From Candidula unifasciata (lineage: Eukaryota > Mollusca > Gastropoda > Stylommatophora > Geomitridae), in assembly GCA_905116865.2 (NCBI GenBank), contig CAJHNH020006935.1:168390-232389 (forward strand): a stretch of DNA of 64,000 nucleotides. Reading direction: 5' to 3'. The position numbers and the translations under genes are program-made. Of the stretch, positions 10,269-21,029 are shown piece by piece. How positions within the stretch are numbered: position 1 is the stretch's first letter; each line of letters starts with the position of its first letter. Below the pieces are notes generated by a model that had not been told where the DNA came from, ran no database searches, and worked only from the letters and a program-made list of their open reading frames with translations.

Positions 10269-11314
10269 GTTTCTGTAAGCAGGTCTTTCGTGGTCTGCCT
10301 CTTCTCCTCCTTCCCTCTACTGAGCCCTGCAGTATTGTTTCTGAGAGGCCGTTAGATCTTATTACATTTCCAAACCATTGCATATTTCACCATTTCACTG
10401 TAGTTAAAAGAGGTTCTATGTTCCTTCATTATATTTTCCGCCAGACCTGACTGTGGTGCCTATGTGGTAAAAACAATTAACTCTCTTGATTTGTAGGCTT
10501 TGTTAAATCGCGACAAAGGGCCCAAGTCAACTGAGTCTATCTTTAGGTAACGACAACTCCGTCTCTAACAGTAAATACCATTATTCTTTCCGACTTTCTT
10601 CGCCGTTCTTGATTACGCCATATGTTGTTGGTTTTGTTTCTAGAAAGTTCGAATATTTATCATTCAGAGATAACACCCAGCAAGAGCAAACCAAATGTGC
10701 GAAATTATTACAGAAAATATTTTACATATTTAAAGATGGAAAGATTGTTTTTCTAACACCTGTCTGTCGGTGGACGTGGAGCTACCTTTGATGTCTACGT
10801 CCCAGAAACAGTACATGGTCAACAAATGCGACTTCAATCAGAAATCACCTGCATTTAGTTGGAGTGCAGGCAGTCAAAATGAAAACAAAACAATTGTCTT
10901 GAAATCAGTGGGTTGAAATATTTTCACTTCCTATTTGTTTGTTTACGCAAACCAGCCATGAACAAATCAAAACAATGATACGATGGCGGGAGTTCGGCTT
11001 CTGTGATTTTCCTTTTGAAGTTGCAGTTGACCCAGATGGCCAGGGAGTGGTATAAAGAGAAGCCAAAGTGAATATTTACGCGATTAGGTTAGCCAATGTT
11101 ATTAAATTGTTGAGAACGCTGTCGCTAACATGGTCCGAAATAGAGACGCTTGGCGACGAATGCAACTGTAAAATAATATTAACTTTTATACTAACACCAG
11201 TTTATGTCTTGGTTGTGTCTCTTTCAATGTGTTACCCGTTTCTCCAGTGTTTTCTTCTTCAATGCACCCTCTACTATTCTGTCTGTCACGCTCGCTTTTA
11301 TATACACATATACG
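10269..11314. other. Unique sequence, no gene identified
   Basis: No open frame over about 60 codons resembles a known family, and no repeat shared with the rest of the window was noticed. It may be intronic or intergenic. Confidence 0.4.
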
Positions 11315-11586
11315 TAAGTAAAGTAAAGATCCCTTTACACGCCCTAAGGCGCATCGGGCATATGGGAAGAGCACCCATATTTTTACAGACCAATCGGCAC
11401 TCGGTGGGTAATGGGGTCAGCATTACGCCGGCCGTCTTTACTTTCCCAGGACAGCCCAACCTGGTACCCATTTGAGGCTGGGTCGACCTGCGACGTCCCA
11501 TACCACGATAAAAATCCACGCAGCCCGCAGTGGGTTTCGATCGCGGTATGTTGGATTATGAGTCAGACTCGCAACGCCTTAGACAC
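11315..11586 (-). repeat. tRNA-derived SINE (family C), full-length copy
   Basis: The minus-strand head at 11586-11520 corresponds to the plus-strand head at 9541. The body runs to 'GGGATCTTTACTTTACTTAC' at the left end. The open frames covering it share peptide wording with frames at 9610 purely because both are this SINE. Confidence 0.8.
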
Positions 11587-11589
11587 ATA

Positions 11590-11601
11590 TACGTATATAT
11601 A

Positions 11602-11654
<53 letters not shown>

Positions 11655-11666
11655 ATATATATATAT

Positions 11667-11757
<91 letters not shown>

Positions 11758-11765
11758 TATATCAT
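11590..11765. repeat. (TA)n microsatellite
   Basis: About 170 bp of TA repeat with a few GG or AA interruptions, directly against the tRNA-like end of the SINE. Tyr/Ile frames here are artefacts. Positions 11766-12046 hold unique sequence with a poly-C and no gene. Confidence 0.95.
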
Positions 11766-12046
11766 TTCCGTTGCAGAACGTCGCTCCCATCACGGTCTGG
11801 CTGAAAGAGAGTCTGTCTCTGGCCAGCTCTGGCGCTGCGTGTACTTTCACCTTTAAGGAGTCATATCCTGTGCCCATCTTCGTGTTGGTCGGCCCCTGTC
11901 CCCCCCCCCCCCTTTCCTTTTACTATGCCTTTGTTATTTTTTTTCCCAATCCGCCATGGCGCTTGATATGGCCAGAATATGTCAGCTTCCGACACAAGAT
12001 GCTGTTTATTAGCCAATCTTCTTTGATATTAAGATCTTTTAGTTAG

Positions 12047-12328
12047 TTAGTTAGTCTTTCCTCTTGTGTCGAGTGCGGCACATAGGGCAGAGGTCATGAC
12101 TCTCCATGCATGGCGGTTCTTTGCAATCTGTTGTAGGTCTTGGATGTTTGAGTGGCCCATGAGCGAGCCTACCCTGATGATAGTTCTACGTAGAGTTTCC
12201 CTTGGTCTTCCACGAGATCTTTTCCCCTGTGGTGTCCAAATGAGGGCTTGGTAAGGAAGTCTTGATTTATTCATTCTAAGGGCGTGGCCGACATAGTTCC
12301 AGCGGCGTTTTCGTAAAAAATTAGACAC
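12047..12328 (-). pseudogene. LINE polyprotein C-terminus
   Basis: An intact 93-codon frame on the minus strand: 'KRRWNYVGHALRMNKSRLPY', then 'WTPQGKRSRGRPRETLRRTI', then 'AKNRHAWRVMTSALCA' and a stop. This is the classic C-terminal end of an animal LINE polyprotein (rW-GHalRM...P..AL.WtP.GkR.RGRP..TWRRt...A.dR..Wr..v.aLC). It is directly followed by a TAGT-type short tandem word at 12044-12055, consistent with a LINE 3' tail. The reverse transcriptase core is missing, so this is a 5'-truncated insertion. It is the least decayed LINE end in the window. Confidence 0.85.
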
Positions 12329-12509
12329 ATACTCTTGCCTGGATTCTTGCCTTATTTGTGTATTGGTTCGGAAATCTTTTAGATTGTCAATATTTCTTCT
12401 CGACTTTGTCCATGGTTTTCTGCGAATCGTTCTATGGCATTTCAGCTCAGAAGGCCCTATGTTCTTTCTTCAAGACTGGGATGTGTGTGGGGGGGAGGGG
12501 GTATAATCT

Positions 12510-12836
12510 AGTATATATCTTCCATACTGCAAGGAAAGGCCGAGGCCTAAAGTAACAGGTAGACAACGTTATAAGTGGAACGGCAACATCAAGGGACAGA
12601 CGAAAAGCAGTCTGAAAAAGTGTACAACCAGGACAAGGCACAAAACATGTTGGAGAATCATTGCAGCTAACCAATAACTTTCATACTGGAGGAAAAAGTC
12701 GAGGTAAAGAGAGCAAGAGGTAGACAACGTTACAAGTGGAAGGACAGCATCGCGAGAACAACGAACAGCAGTAAGAGAGTGTACAACCAAGACAAGGAGC
12801 AGAACGTGTTGGAGATTTATTGCAGCTGTAGAAACG
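12510..12836 (+). pseudogene. Tandemly duplicated LINE C-terminal fragment
   Basis: Two direct copies of about 160 bp (12518-12675 and 12678-12835) each encode 'GRQRYKWnxxI' and a Lys/Arg-rich tail. The RGRQR-KW pattern resembles the end of another LINE family. Both are frameshifted relative to each other, and no upstream domain is present. Confidence 0.55.
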
Positions 12837-12839
12837 ATA

Positions 12840-12953
12840 CCTGATTGATTTATTAAATGTTTGATTGATTGTTTGTATTGATCGATCGATTGGTTAATTG
12901 ATTAATTGATTGACTGTTTTATTGATATATTGGTTGGTTAACTGGTTGATTGA

Positions 12954-13046
<93 letters not shown>

Positions 13047-13090
13047 GACTGACTGATTGATTGATTGAATGACTGACTGATTGATTTATA
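12840..13090. repeat. (GATT)n tetranucleotide microsatellite
   Basis: Long run of TTGA/GATT units, near perfect at 12955-13040, imperfect at both flanks. Confidence 0.95.
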
Positions 13091-13211
13091 CATGGTATGA
13101 TCATACGTCCCGTTTTCACCGGGATAATCCTGGTGGTGTTTGTTTTTTTAATCAGCTCTGGGCCGCCCCTTTAGTACTGGGAAGAAAACCCGCCTATTGT
13201 CCAAGTTTTAA

Positions 13212-13212
<1 letters not shown>

Positions 13213-13267
<55 letters not shown>
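13213..13267. repeat. (CA)n microsatellite
   Basis: About 50 bp of perfect CA repeat. Confidence 0.95.
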
Positions 13268-13268
<1 letters not shown>

Positions 13269-13454
13269 CTAGCAATTAGCTCTAGAACAGAACATACGCT
13301 TAGAGTTATAGATCTAATCGTTTGTCATAGCATTGGGCACTTTCAATACCTGGAGTGGGTTGATAGACATTTTAATTATGGTATGTTGTTATTTATTAAT
13401 CATTTTAGATTATTCAGTTTATATGCCTTTATATTCTCATGTCCCTAAAATGTA

Positions 13455-13706
13455 AAAAGTAAGATCCCTTTTTTACGCCTTGGGCGCATCGGACATATGG
13501 GAAGAGCACCCCATATTTTTACAGATCGATCGGCACTAGGTGGGTAACGTGGTCAGCATCCATCCTGTTACCCATTTTAGGCTGGGTCGACCTGCAACGC
13601 CCCATACCATGATTAAAAATCCATACAGCCAGCAGTGCGTTTCGATCGCGGGACGTTGGAATATGGAGTCGGGCTCGCAATGCCTAAGCCAATGACGCCA
13701 TTCCAA
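13455..13706 (-). repeat. tRNA-derived SINE (family C)
   Basis: Minus-strand copy. It retains 'CATATGGGAAGAGCACC', 'GGCTGGGTCGACCTGCAACG' and the tRNA-like head through 'GGCTCGCAATGCCTAAGCCA'. Confidence 0.8.
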
Positions 13707-14118
13707 AAATGTATTACGTTCCTTAATAAAAACATAAATAAATAATAAGTAAATAAAAATAATAATTACACATTCTAGATAGGTTTTTTTTAAAGAGTTA
13801 GGGGAAAGGGAGAGGGAGTGTCACTGTCTTGCTTGGGATGTCCTGTTTTCAGCTCAGCTCAAAATATTTGTTGAATGTCCGGTTCTCAGCTCAGGTTGCT
13901 ATGGTCACCTTAATGATAATCTTTAGTATACCTCTTGATTGTACTCTTGGCATCTTTATGAATGATGTGTGGGTGGTGGGGAAGTGGGGGGGGGGGGGGC
14001 ATTGTGGGGGTGACACACTCTTTCCATTTATTTACTGACAGGCAAATAAACAAACGTGAACGTTAATTGCTTATTGATTGTTTTCTTTTTACACGCTTCG
14101 TTTCCGACAAAAAAGACG
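13707..14118. other. Unique sequence, no gene
   Basis: AT-rich start, a poly-G at 13985-14000 and no recognisable coding or repeat family. Confidence 0.4.
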
Positions 14119-14119
14119 G

Positions 14120-14337
14120 ATCCCCACTTAAATGTTCTTGTTCTTCGTTCTTCGTTCACCTGAACGTTGCGTGTGCATCAGTTTTACAGATCTGACTCAG
14201 TTGTATGCAGACTCTTGGTTCCTTGCCTCTCAGGCAGATGCACTCCGACTTTGAAGGACGCTCCCAATTAGTCGACTATTATGACCTGCTTTTGGGTAGT
14301 TCAATTGAGCCCCGGAACCCACACGGGGATACCGGAG
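14120..14337 (-). repeat. SINE-B copy
   Basis: Minus-strand copy. The left end is a short TTCTTG/TTCGTTC tail, and the right end is the head 'CCCCGGAACCCACACGGGG'. The (TTC)n array starts about 30 bp past the head. Confidence 0.8.
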
Positions 14338-14367
14338 TTCATCGATGCTAGGAAAGATAAATTTACA

Positions 14368-14569
14368 TTCTTATTCTTCTTCTTCTTCTTATTATTTTAT
14401 TATTTTTATCATCATCATCTTCTTCTTCTCTTCTTCTTCCTCTACTCCTTCTCTTCTTCTTTATCTTTTTCTTCTTCTTCTTGTTCTTCTTCTTCTTTTT
14501 CTTCTTCTTCTTCTTCTTCTTCTTCTTCTTCTTCTTCTTCTTCTTCTTCTTCTTCTTCTTCTTCTTCTT

Positions 14570-14600
<31 letters not shown>

Positions 14601-14640
14601 TTTTTCTTCTTCTTCTTCATCATCATCTTCTTCCTCCACC
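14368..14640. repeat. (TTC)n microsatellite
   Basis: Imperfect then near-perfect CTT/TTC run of about 250 bp. Poly-Ser, poly-Leu, poly-Phe and poly-Lys frames are artefacts. Confidence 0.95.
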
Positions 14641-15420
14641 TACTCGTTTCCTTCGTCCCCATCCCCCCCCCCCCCCCGCTCTTTCCTTTCTTCAACACGT
14701 AGGGCACCCACTAAGATACAAGATCTTTACTCTCCCTTTTCCAGTAGCCTCAACCATGGGTACTTAATACTGTAGAGTTTATCTGATGTTTTCTGGGTTT
14801 TTTTTTTTCTCTCTGGCTATTTTGCCCACTCCAGTTAAAATAAAACAGTTTCTCTGAAATTATTTATCCATCGTGTTATTGGTCTACGTCGGAGCCCACG
14901 CCTATTTCGCTTCTACTTTCAAAGTGACCATACATTATGACAAGTTAGCGACCCGCCTGCCAAGTGATCGACCTCCCACTGTTCTCTCATTGAGCTGTCA
15001 CTGGTTGATGACGCAAGTACTGACATGACAGAATTTCGCACATGCTGCGATTTAATGGCACTCGCTGTTAGGTATCGCGTGCCATTTAAACTATTCTACA
15101 ATTGTAGACCTAGAGCTGACAAAAAAGTGCGCAGCGGCAAAGGAACGAAACTATGCCTCTGGGACAGTGGTGGATCTACTGTAGAGACTGTAGGACAGAT
15201 AAGCTTGTAGTAGAAGTGGTTGGGGAGTGCCGCCACGAACAATACAAAGAGTGGGTGGGGGACATAGCCTCTGTATAAATTTTCTTAGGGACTGAGTCTC
15301 AAGTAGCCTAGGTCGTGTTTAAGTGCATAATAATAATATCACATGTAGTAAATTTTTCGGAAAACTAGTAAGAGGCTGAGGTCCGCAAAACGAGGATACA
15401 GCACACTGAAGATGCATTTT
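14641..15420. other. Unique sequence, no gene identified
   Basis: Poly-C at 14663-14678. The ORF at 15025-15210 (61 codons) shows no family resemblance. The segment at 15225-15335 is loosely related in layout to the simple-repeat unit at 4850-5240. Confidence 0.35.
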
Positions 15421-15424
15421 TTGA

Positions 15425-15537
15425 AGATGGGTAAACTCCAGTGGAAAGTTCTGGTTGTTCGTCCACTTTTGATCTTTACACTTGTTGAAGAACCTGAGTA
15501 TTGCATGCGAATCCGTTTTACATATCTGACAGCAGCA
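15425..15537 (-). repeat. SINE-B fragment
   Basis: Keeps 'GTTCTGGTTGTTCGTCCACT' and 'AATCCGTTTTACATATCTGA'. The rest of the element is missing. Confidence 0.7.
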
Positions 15538-15584
15538 GCAAACAGAGACGAATGAACTTTTAGTAATAAAGATGATTAGAAGGG

Positions 15585-15795
15585 TGGCGACAAAGGACTC
15601 TTTTCCATGCCATCAGGCGTATTGGGCATATAGGGTTAGACCTATATTTTATAAACCAATCGGCACTTGCATGGGGTGATGGGATCAAAATAATGCCGGC
15701 CGTCTTAACTTCCCATGACTTCACCTGGTATACACTTAAAGCTGGGTCACCCTGCAAGCCAAAGTCATTTTTGAAATAAGGTGCGGCTCTGTCAG
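15585..15795 (-). repeat. tRNA-derived SINE (family C), diverged
   Basis: Shares 'CCAATCGGCACTTG', 'AAAGCTGGGTCACCCTGCAA' and 'CAAAGTCATTTTTGAA' with the copy at 755-985. The tRNA-like head is lost. Confidence 0.65.
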
Positions 15796-16330
15796 ATCTT
15801 GTAGCCGCAGCCTTCTGTCACGGCAGCTAGGCGACGGCGTTTACCTTATACGTGTGTGAATAACAACAAACTTTTTAAAATGCATCTAAAAGTGACAGAC
15901 ACCCAACAGCGTGTGAAAAAAACAGTTCTTTTAATCTCCGACAATTAGTCTCATTAGAGCTTTATCGACCAATTGTTTGTCAACTGCAAACCTTTCTTAA
16001 ATCTGGCTGTTTCCCTGATCACTTTACCGACCTCCGACCGTTGTTCCATTCAGATGTCATAAGTAGGGATGTGTCATCTCCAACGTTGTAGATCTTTTCC
16101 TACACTAAAGACTCGTTGACTCCGGCCAGATCGTGAGTTTTAGGCATTTGTTGTGAAAGTTGATCTTGTAGGGACGACTTGTTAACAAGTTTGAGGAAGT
16201 GTAGATTGTGTGCATTGAGGTATTGCTGTGGGTGGCCAGTTTGGCTCCTCGTGCTTTTATGCCCCTGATTTTATTTGGCCAAATAAAGACTGGAGGGGTT
16301 CAATAGAAGAAATGGCTGGAATGTGAGTCA
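15796..16330. other. Unique sequence, no gene
   Basis: No open frame over 60 codons apart from those extending into the following microsatellite, and no repeat match noticed. Confidence 0.4.
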
Positions 16331-16336
16331 CTTTTC

Positions 16337-16540
16337 TGGTGTTTCTTCTTGTTCTTCTTCTTCTTCTTCTTCTTCTTCTTCTTCTTCTTCTTCTTCTTCT
16401 TCTTCTTCTTCTTCTTCTTCTTCTTCTTCTTCTTCTTCTTCTTCTTCTTCTTCTTCTTCTTCTTCTTCTTCTTCTTCTTCTTCTTCTTCTTCTTCTTCTT
16501 CTTCTTCTTCTTCTTCTTCTTCTTCTTCTTCTTCTTCTCT
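16337..16540. repeat. (CTT)n microsatellite
   Basis: About 200 bp of perfect CTT repeat. The poly-Arg, poly-Leu, poly-Ser and poly-Phe frames are artefacts. Confidence 0.95.
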
Positions 16541-16639
16541 TGTACCTCATCGAAGTGTCGTGGAAAAGGGGGGGGGGGGGGGAGATGAAATGTACGTTGA
16601 TGAGCTCTGTCAAGTGCATTATTTTCCGGTGTTTGAAAT

Positions 16640-17300
16640 AGTTAAATTAATATTATTGTTATTATTATTGTTCGCGATCGTTGTTGTAGTAATATTATAA
16701 TTATTCATGGTTGTCATGGTAATGGTAATCTTTTTCTTCATGATCGTTGCGGTTATGGAAATATTATTATCCTTCATGGTCGTGTTGGTGAAATTATTAT
16801 TATATTTATAACTGTTGTTGTTATTGTTATTATTATTATTACTACTACTAGTAGTAATGAAAGTAGTAGTATAATAGTAGTCAGTTGCGCCGACCGGGCG
16901 GAGGGAGGGGGGGGGCGGAAGAGGATGTGTGTACTCACCTTCTCTACGCCACCATATATATTGTCTAGGTAATGGTCTAAGAGCATAATAATAATAATAA
17001 TAATAATATGCTGAATTGTCAATAAATATAATAATATATTTGAAAACAAATTGTGAAAAATACACAGGCTGTTTACCATCCTTACAACAAAAATTATTGT
17101 GAGGGGAGAAGTGTGGGGATCTGGGAGGGGTGAAGTGGCCTAACCCCCAGGTTTCGGCGCCGTTGGTGGCCGTGGTATCTGTGGTGGTGGTAGTGGTGTC
17201 TGTGGCGGTGGTAGTAATAGTAGTAGTAATAGTAGTTGTGACAGCAGTAATGGCAGCCGCAGTAATGGAAGTAATAACAGCAGTAACGACAGCACTCGTG
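16640..17300. repeat. Imperfect TTA/GTA/GTT-rich low-complexity field
   Basis: Mixed trinucleotide tracts surround a unique island (about 16880-17150). The poly-Thr/poly-Asn frame of 228 codons on the minus strand is compositionally driven and not supported as a gene. Confidence 0.7.
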
Positions 17301-17694
17301 GGCATTCATCATCACCGTGTGCCGTGGCGGTATGCGCAGGCTGTCATGTTTCGCTAAAATCACACGATCACCAGAATCATGGATCAGATCAATGTTTTTG
17401 TTGTCTAACCCCATTAATCGATCCAGGCTATCCAGCTATGTATCGTTTTCCCTTCCTCTTGTTCTCTTTCCATCAATCTTGTTATTTTTTTTACAAATTT
17501 ATCGAGTCCATATCTTCTTTTAACGTGTAAAAAAAAAAAAAACGTTGTCTGTCTACATCTAATTGTTCCATTAAGTTTACGACTTTCATCTGCCTTCTTC
17601 CCAGAAACCAGATCTCTGCAGCGAGCAAATGTTTTTCATCTTGTTTGCTTATTGTTCATGAGCATTAACAGTACTGTATTAGTGGTTTTACAGA

Positions 17695-18012
17695 AGAATG
17701 TTTAAAATACATTGGACAGCCAAAAAGAGCAACCAGAGGGTTTTGAAAAAGGCGGAATCCCGAAGAGAACTTATCACAGGCATAAGAAGGAGATATTATT
17801 TTTCGGCCATGTTATGAAAAGAGGGGAAATAGAACATGTTGTGACCACTGAAAAGATCTGTGGAAGGAGAGAAGATTCTTGACAGTCTTGTTGCATGGCA
17901 TAGAGGTGTGTCAGCACACGAACTGATACATGCTGCAAAAGATCGGTGATTTTGGAGAAGCATGTTCGCCCAAGCCAGTCGGCAAGGCACCTGATGATGA
18001 TGGTTAGCAGCA
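17695..18012 (+). pseudogene. LINE C-terminal remnant (another family)
   Basis: The plus-strand reading gives 'RVLKKAESRRELITGIRRR', a frameshift, 'YFFGHVMKRGEIEHVVTTEK', then 'GRREKILDSLVAWHRGVSAH' and 'ELIHAAKDR-FWRSM'. The order (l..I..RR...GHv.R.......GKI.G+R...R......l..l...A.DR..WR.mv) is that of a LINE polyprotein end, distinct from the ones at 2344, 2838 and 12047. It is followed by a GATGATGG tail. Frameshifts and stops are present. Confidence 0.75.
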
Positions 18013-18405
18013 ATCAACAACAGCAACAGTAATGATTGTGAAATCAGACTATTTTATAGAATCCAATTTTGAGCTATGTCGACATATAAACCTGTGTTCA
18101 AAGAGTCTGTGCTGCATTTAAAATATGTGGTCGGATTTCTTAAGTATGTGAGTGCTGAGTGTTGAATGTTGAATTAGGAGTCGAAATCACAGCACGCAGT
18201 CCCCATCTTCAGCAGCAAGCGAACAGTTCCAATTTCGATGGTACCAGTAACCGTCTTATTGAATTTATGTCTAATCCTTCCCCTAAGTTTTGAGCATCGG
18301 CCAGATCCACTGGTAACTCCTCGCAGCGCCATTCTCCTTAGATCGTAATGATCTATCTGCGTCTCCGCACCGTTGACTTATGTTGCTTGATATGAGCTGA
18401 GCGAG
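18013..18405. other. Unique sequence, no gene
   Basis: Nothing recognisable on either strand. Confidence 0.35.
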
Positions 18406-18407
18406 TG

Positions 18408-18545
18408 ATTACCACCCGGTGACACACAGTACCATCATTCGGATGGGAATCACCCGGGCACAAGTCCCAGGAAGCCCGTTCAACCGTTATGTTATATTAG
18501 AGACCCGACAACAGCCGGAGTGGGGCTTTAAATTAATAAAGTATT
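18408..18545 (+). repeat. Dispersed repeat R3, copy 2
   Basis: Matches 1795-1935: 'CCGGTGACACACAGTACCAT', 'GGAATCACCCGGGCACAAG', 'CCGTTATGTTATATTAG', 'GGGGCTTTAAATTAAT'. Confidence 0.75.
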
Positions 18546-18639
18546 GCTTTCATACTTTGGCGGGTAGTTAGAGAGTACACTCAGTGAGAGTACGTAAATA
18601 AATTATACCTCACCAGGACATCACAAAGAGCAAAAAACA

Positions 18640-18785
18640 CCCGGTGACACAAAGTGCCACCATGCGGATAAGGATCACCCGTAGAGAGGCTCCAGAAACT
18701 CCATTCAACTGTTAGGTTATATTAGGGCCCCCGGCAACAGCCAAGGTGGGGTTTCAAAGTATCGAAAAATTGCATCCCACAAGGG
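18640..18785 (+). repeat. Dispersed repeat R3, copy 3
   Basis: Third copy: 'CCCGGTGACACAAAGTGCCA', then 'GTTAGGTTATATTAGGGCCC' and 'TATCGAAAAATTGCATCCCA'. Confidence 0.75.
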
Positions 18786-18799
18786 GAAGACTTATATAA

Positions 18800-19320
18800 T
18801 ATATCAGGCAGAAAGTTCCGGTTGTTCAAACACTTTTGAACTTTGTCTTGTTCCAGAGTCGGCTCTGTGGCTAAGTCGATGCGAACGCTTCGTAATGCTG
18901 GGATGCTGGGTTCGATCCCAGCTGCGGGCCATGCGCCGTGCTTTGGTTTCGACAGTGGTATCAAGAAAGCCGACCGTACAGGAAGCAATGGCAAACTACT
19001 AGACGTAATTTTGCCTTTAAAAACCCACACAACAGCCAGGGTCTGTTGGGGTTGGTTCTGCAACGTCCTGTAAAGGATACGCAACTAACCTCAACTTTGT
19101 TTTACAACATGAGTTTAGTGAGCACATTTTTTTAAAGGTGTTGTTGCTTTTTTGTATGCAGACTGTTGGTTCCTCGACTCTCAGGCAGATGCCTTCTGAC
19201 TTCGAAAAAAAAAAATATACCCTATTTAGTCGCCTTTTACACATGCAAGGGGCAAAACAGTGCGTCTATTCTTTTCTCTCAAAGGGGGACTCCGGAGTCT
19301 GCTCTGGGGAAACAGACAAG
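18800..19320 (-). repeat. SINE-B split by a nested insertion
   Basis: The minus-strand SINE-B is in two pieces. 18803-18857 holds the tail-side segment up to 'CTTTGTCTTGTTCCAGA', and 19150-19320 holds the head-side segment starting 'TTTTGTATGCAGACTGTTGG'. Between them lies a different tRNA-derived element. About 50 bp of SINE-B expected between the two points is missing. Confidence 0.7.
18858..19085 (+). repeat. tRNA-derived SINE (family D) nested in SINE-B
   Basis: The head 'GTCGGCTCTGTGGCTAAGTC' contains a good A box (TGGCTAAGTCGATGC), and 'GCTGGGTTCGATCCCAGC' contains a perfect B box inside a self-complementary T-arm. The body follows without introns. No CCA end and no credible acceptor stem were found, so it is a SINE head and not a working tRNA gene. 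Confidence 0.75.
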
Positions 19321-19461
19321 TCGAGAGAAAAGGGGGACATAACTGGAAAACTAATTTTGTGCACGTTGAGTTCATACATGAGTTGTTAGCCTTATTAGTC
19401 CTGGAACTACTACGGGTGGTTTTTATTTCAATTATTTAATTCTGACCCACACAGACTTATC

Positions 19462-19738
19462 CCATGTCTGTTCCAGGACCCCATTGTGGGGAAAAAAAAG
19501 GAATAGACTCACTGCCTTCCCAGCAAATATGTCGTAAAAGCCGACTAACTCAGGGCTTCCTTCGAGGTCAGAGTGTGTCTGAGATGTAAGGAATCAACAA
19601 TCTGCACACGGATAATTCAGATGTGTAAAATCGGTGTGCGCGAAAAACACAAGGTATGGAAAATGAAATAGTCCAGAGGTGAATGAATACCCAGAACCTT
19701 TTGCCGTAGACCGCAGTCGATGAATAAGAAAAAAGAAT
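19462..19738 (+). repeat. SINE-B copy, diverged
   Basis: 'CCAGGACCCCATTGTGGGG', 'TGTCGTAAAAGCCGACTAAC' and a terminal 'GATGAATAAGAAAAAAGAA' identify it. Confidence 0.75.
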
Positions 19739-19844
19739 CAAACCCACGCATACTGGACTACACGCTACTTCTCGACGTACTGTAGTTTCCCAATTTACAC
19801 GTGCTTTATGGCTATACCGTTGAAGGGGGTTTTAATCCTATAGA

Positions 19845-20038
19845 CTGCATGTCCGGTTCCCTAGCGTAGTTGGCTAACCCAGATTGCGTGGTGACAGGGT
19901 GACGAACTCCTTGTGGTCCGGGTTCACTCCCGGGGGTAGGCAGAAAAGCCACATTTCTCCCAGATTTAGGGTATTTACAATGGAATCAAGGCCGAAAGGT
20001 TGCGATATCTATAATACCGAGCCTAAGGGTTAACAACT
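19845..20038 (+). repeat. tRNA-derived SINE (family E)
   Basis: 'CCGGTTCCCTAGCGTAGTTG' has an A box, and 'GGTCCGGGTTCACTCCCGGG' has a B box in a T-arm palindrome. The 3' part includes 'GGTTGCGATATCTATAATAC', which recurs in inverted form in the array at 24490-25030. Confidence 0.7.
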
Positions 20039-20425
20039 CATGGCTTCTGGACAAATAAAAATGTGTATTATCTCTCCATCGTTTCTCCGTCCTCCAATTT
20101 GAATACATTAGGCAGAAAAATCTGGCAAGCTAACACTAGGCGGAACAGGAAGTCGCCATATCACAATGCAAGTGACGTGCCACAGCCACAGCAAAGCTAT
20201 CACTCTCCTCACTTATGGCGGTCCAGGTTTCGATTGATGGCTGCAACGCGACAATCCACTGCCATCCTTATCCAGCAACAAGGTAACTCCATGAAATCCT
20301 ATAAGGTAAGATCCGTTTCAGTTGACGTTCTTAACACCGACGAATACGTATGCAGTTTTTGAGAATCACGTCGTCTGCACCACAAAATCATAGTGCAGAA
20401 ATGGTGTGGCAGCCATTTTTTTAAA
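20039..20425. other. Unique sequence with one short open frame
   Basis: A 99-codon plus-strand frame (20063-20362) has ordinary composition but no recognised family and no splice support. It is left uncalled. Confidence 0.3.
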
Positions 20426-20426
20426 T

Positions 20427-20772
20427 GTCAGTCTGGGTGGGGGGTCAACAGGTAAAAAGGCTTCAAACAGGAAATGTTATTTATGCCTAATGATAAGTTA
20501 TGGCTTAAAAAATGCTACAATGGCTAAAGATTTAAAAAAATAACTACCATATATTCTTTTAAAAGTATATTATAAAATGTCTAAACCACTGTCTGCGTCC
20601 AAAATGTCAGGCGGGGAGTGGGGGTCAACGGGTAAAAAGGCTTCAAACAAAAAATTTTTATACCCAATGATAAGTTATGGCTTAAAAAATGCTATAATGG
20701 CTAAAGATTAAAAAAATGATTAAATAACTACTATATATTCATTTTAAACTATTATTATAAAACCCACTATGT
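20427..20772 (+). repeat. Tandem duplication of about 180 bp
   Basis: Two direct copies (20427-20605 and 20607-20772) share 'GGTAAAAAGGCTTCAAAC', 'AATGATAAGTTATGGCTTAA' and 'AAAATGCTA-AATGGCTAAAG'. Confidence 0.85.
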
Positions 20773-21029
20773 CCATTTTTAACACAAAATACACTAGAAA
20801 ATAGTTAAAAACGTGCTAAAACATTATTTTCAGGTATCTAAAATTATTAAAACTCATGTGAAATTAAAGTTAAATGAAGGTAAATTATAAATACAAATAA
20901 AACTTGCATTATTTTTGAACTGTTTCTATAAATAACTAGATTAATTAATCTGAAATAAACAGTTCGTTTAGGCCACACAGTAGCCATTTCGGAAAATCGC
21001 CGATTTAGCTCTCAAAGAATTGACCGGGA

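Noticed and set aside
12919..13119. Asn/Gln/Ser-rich peptide frame
   Set aside because: It is the translation of the (GATT)n tetranucleotide repeat.
18858..18930. Possible functional tRNA gene with A and B boxes
   Set aside because: No credible acceptor stem or complete cloverleaf, and the sequence continues into a SINE body. The same judgement applies at 19855 and 24950.
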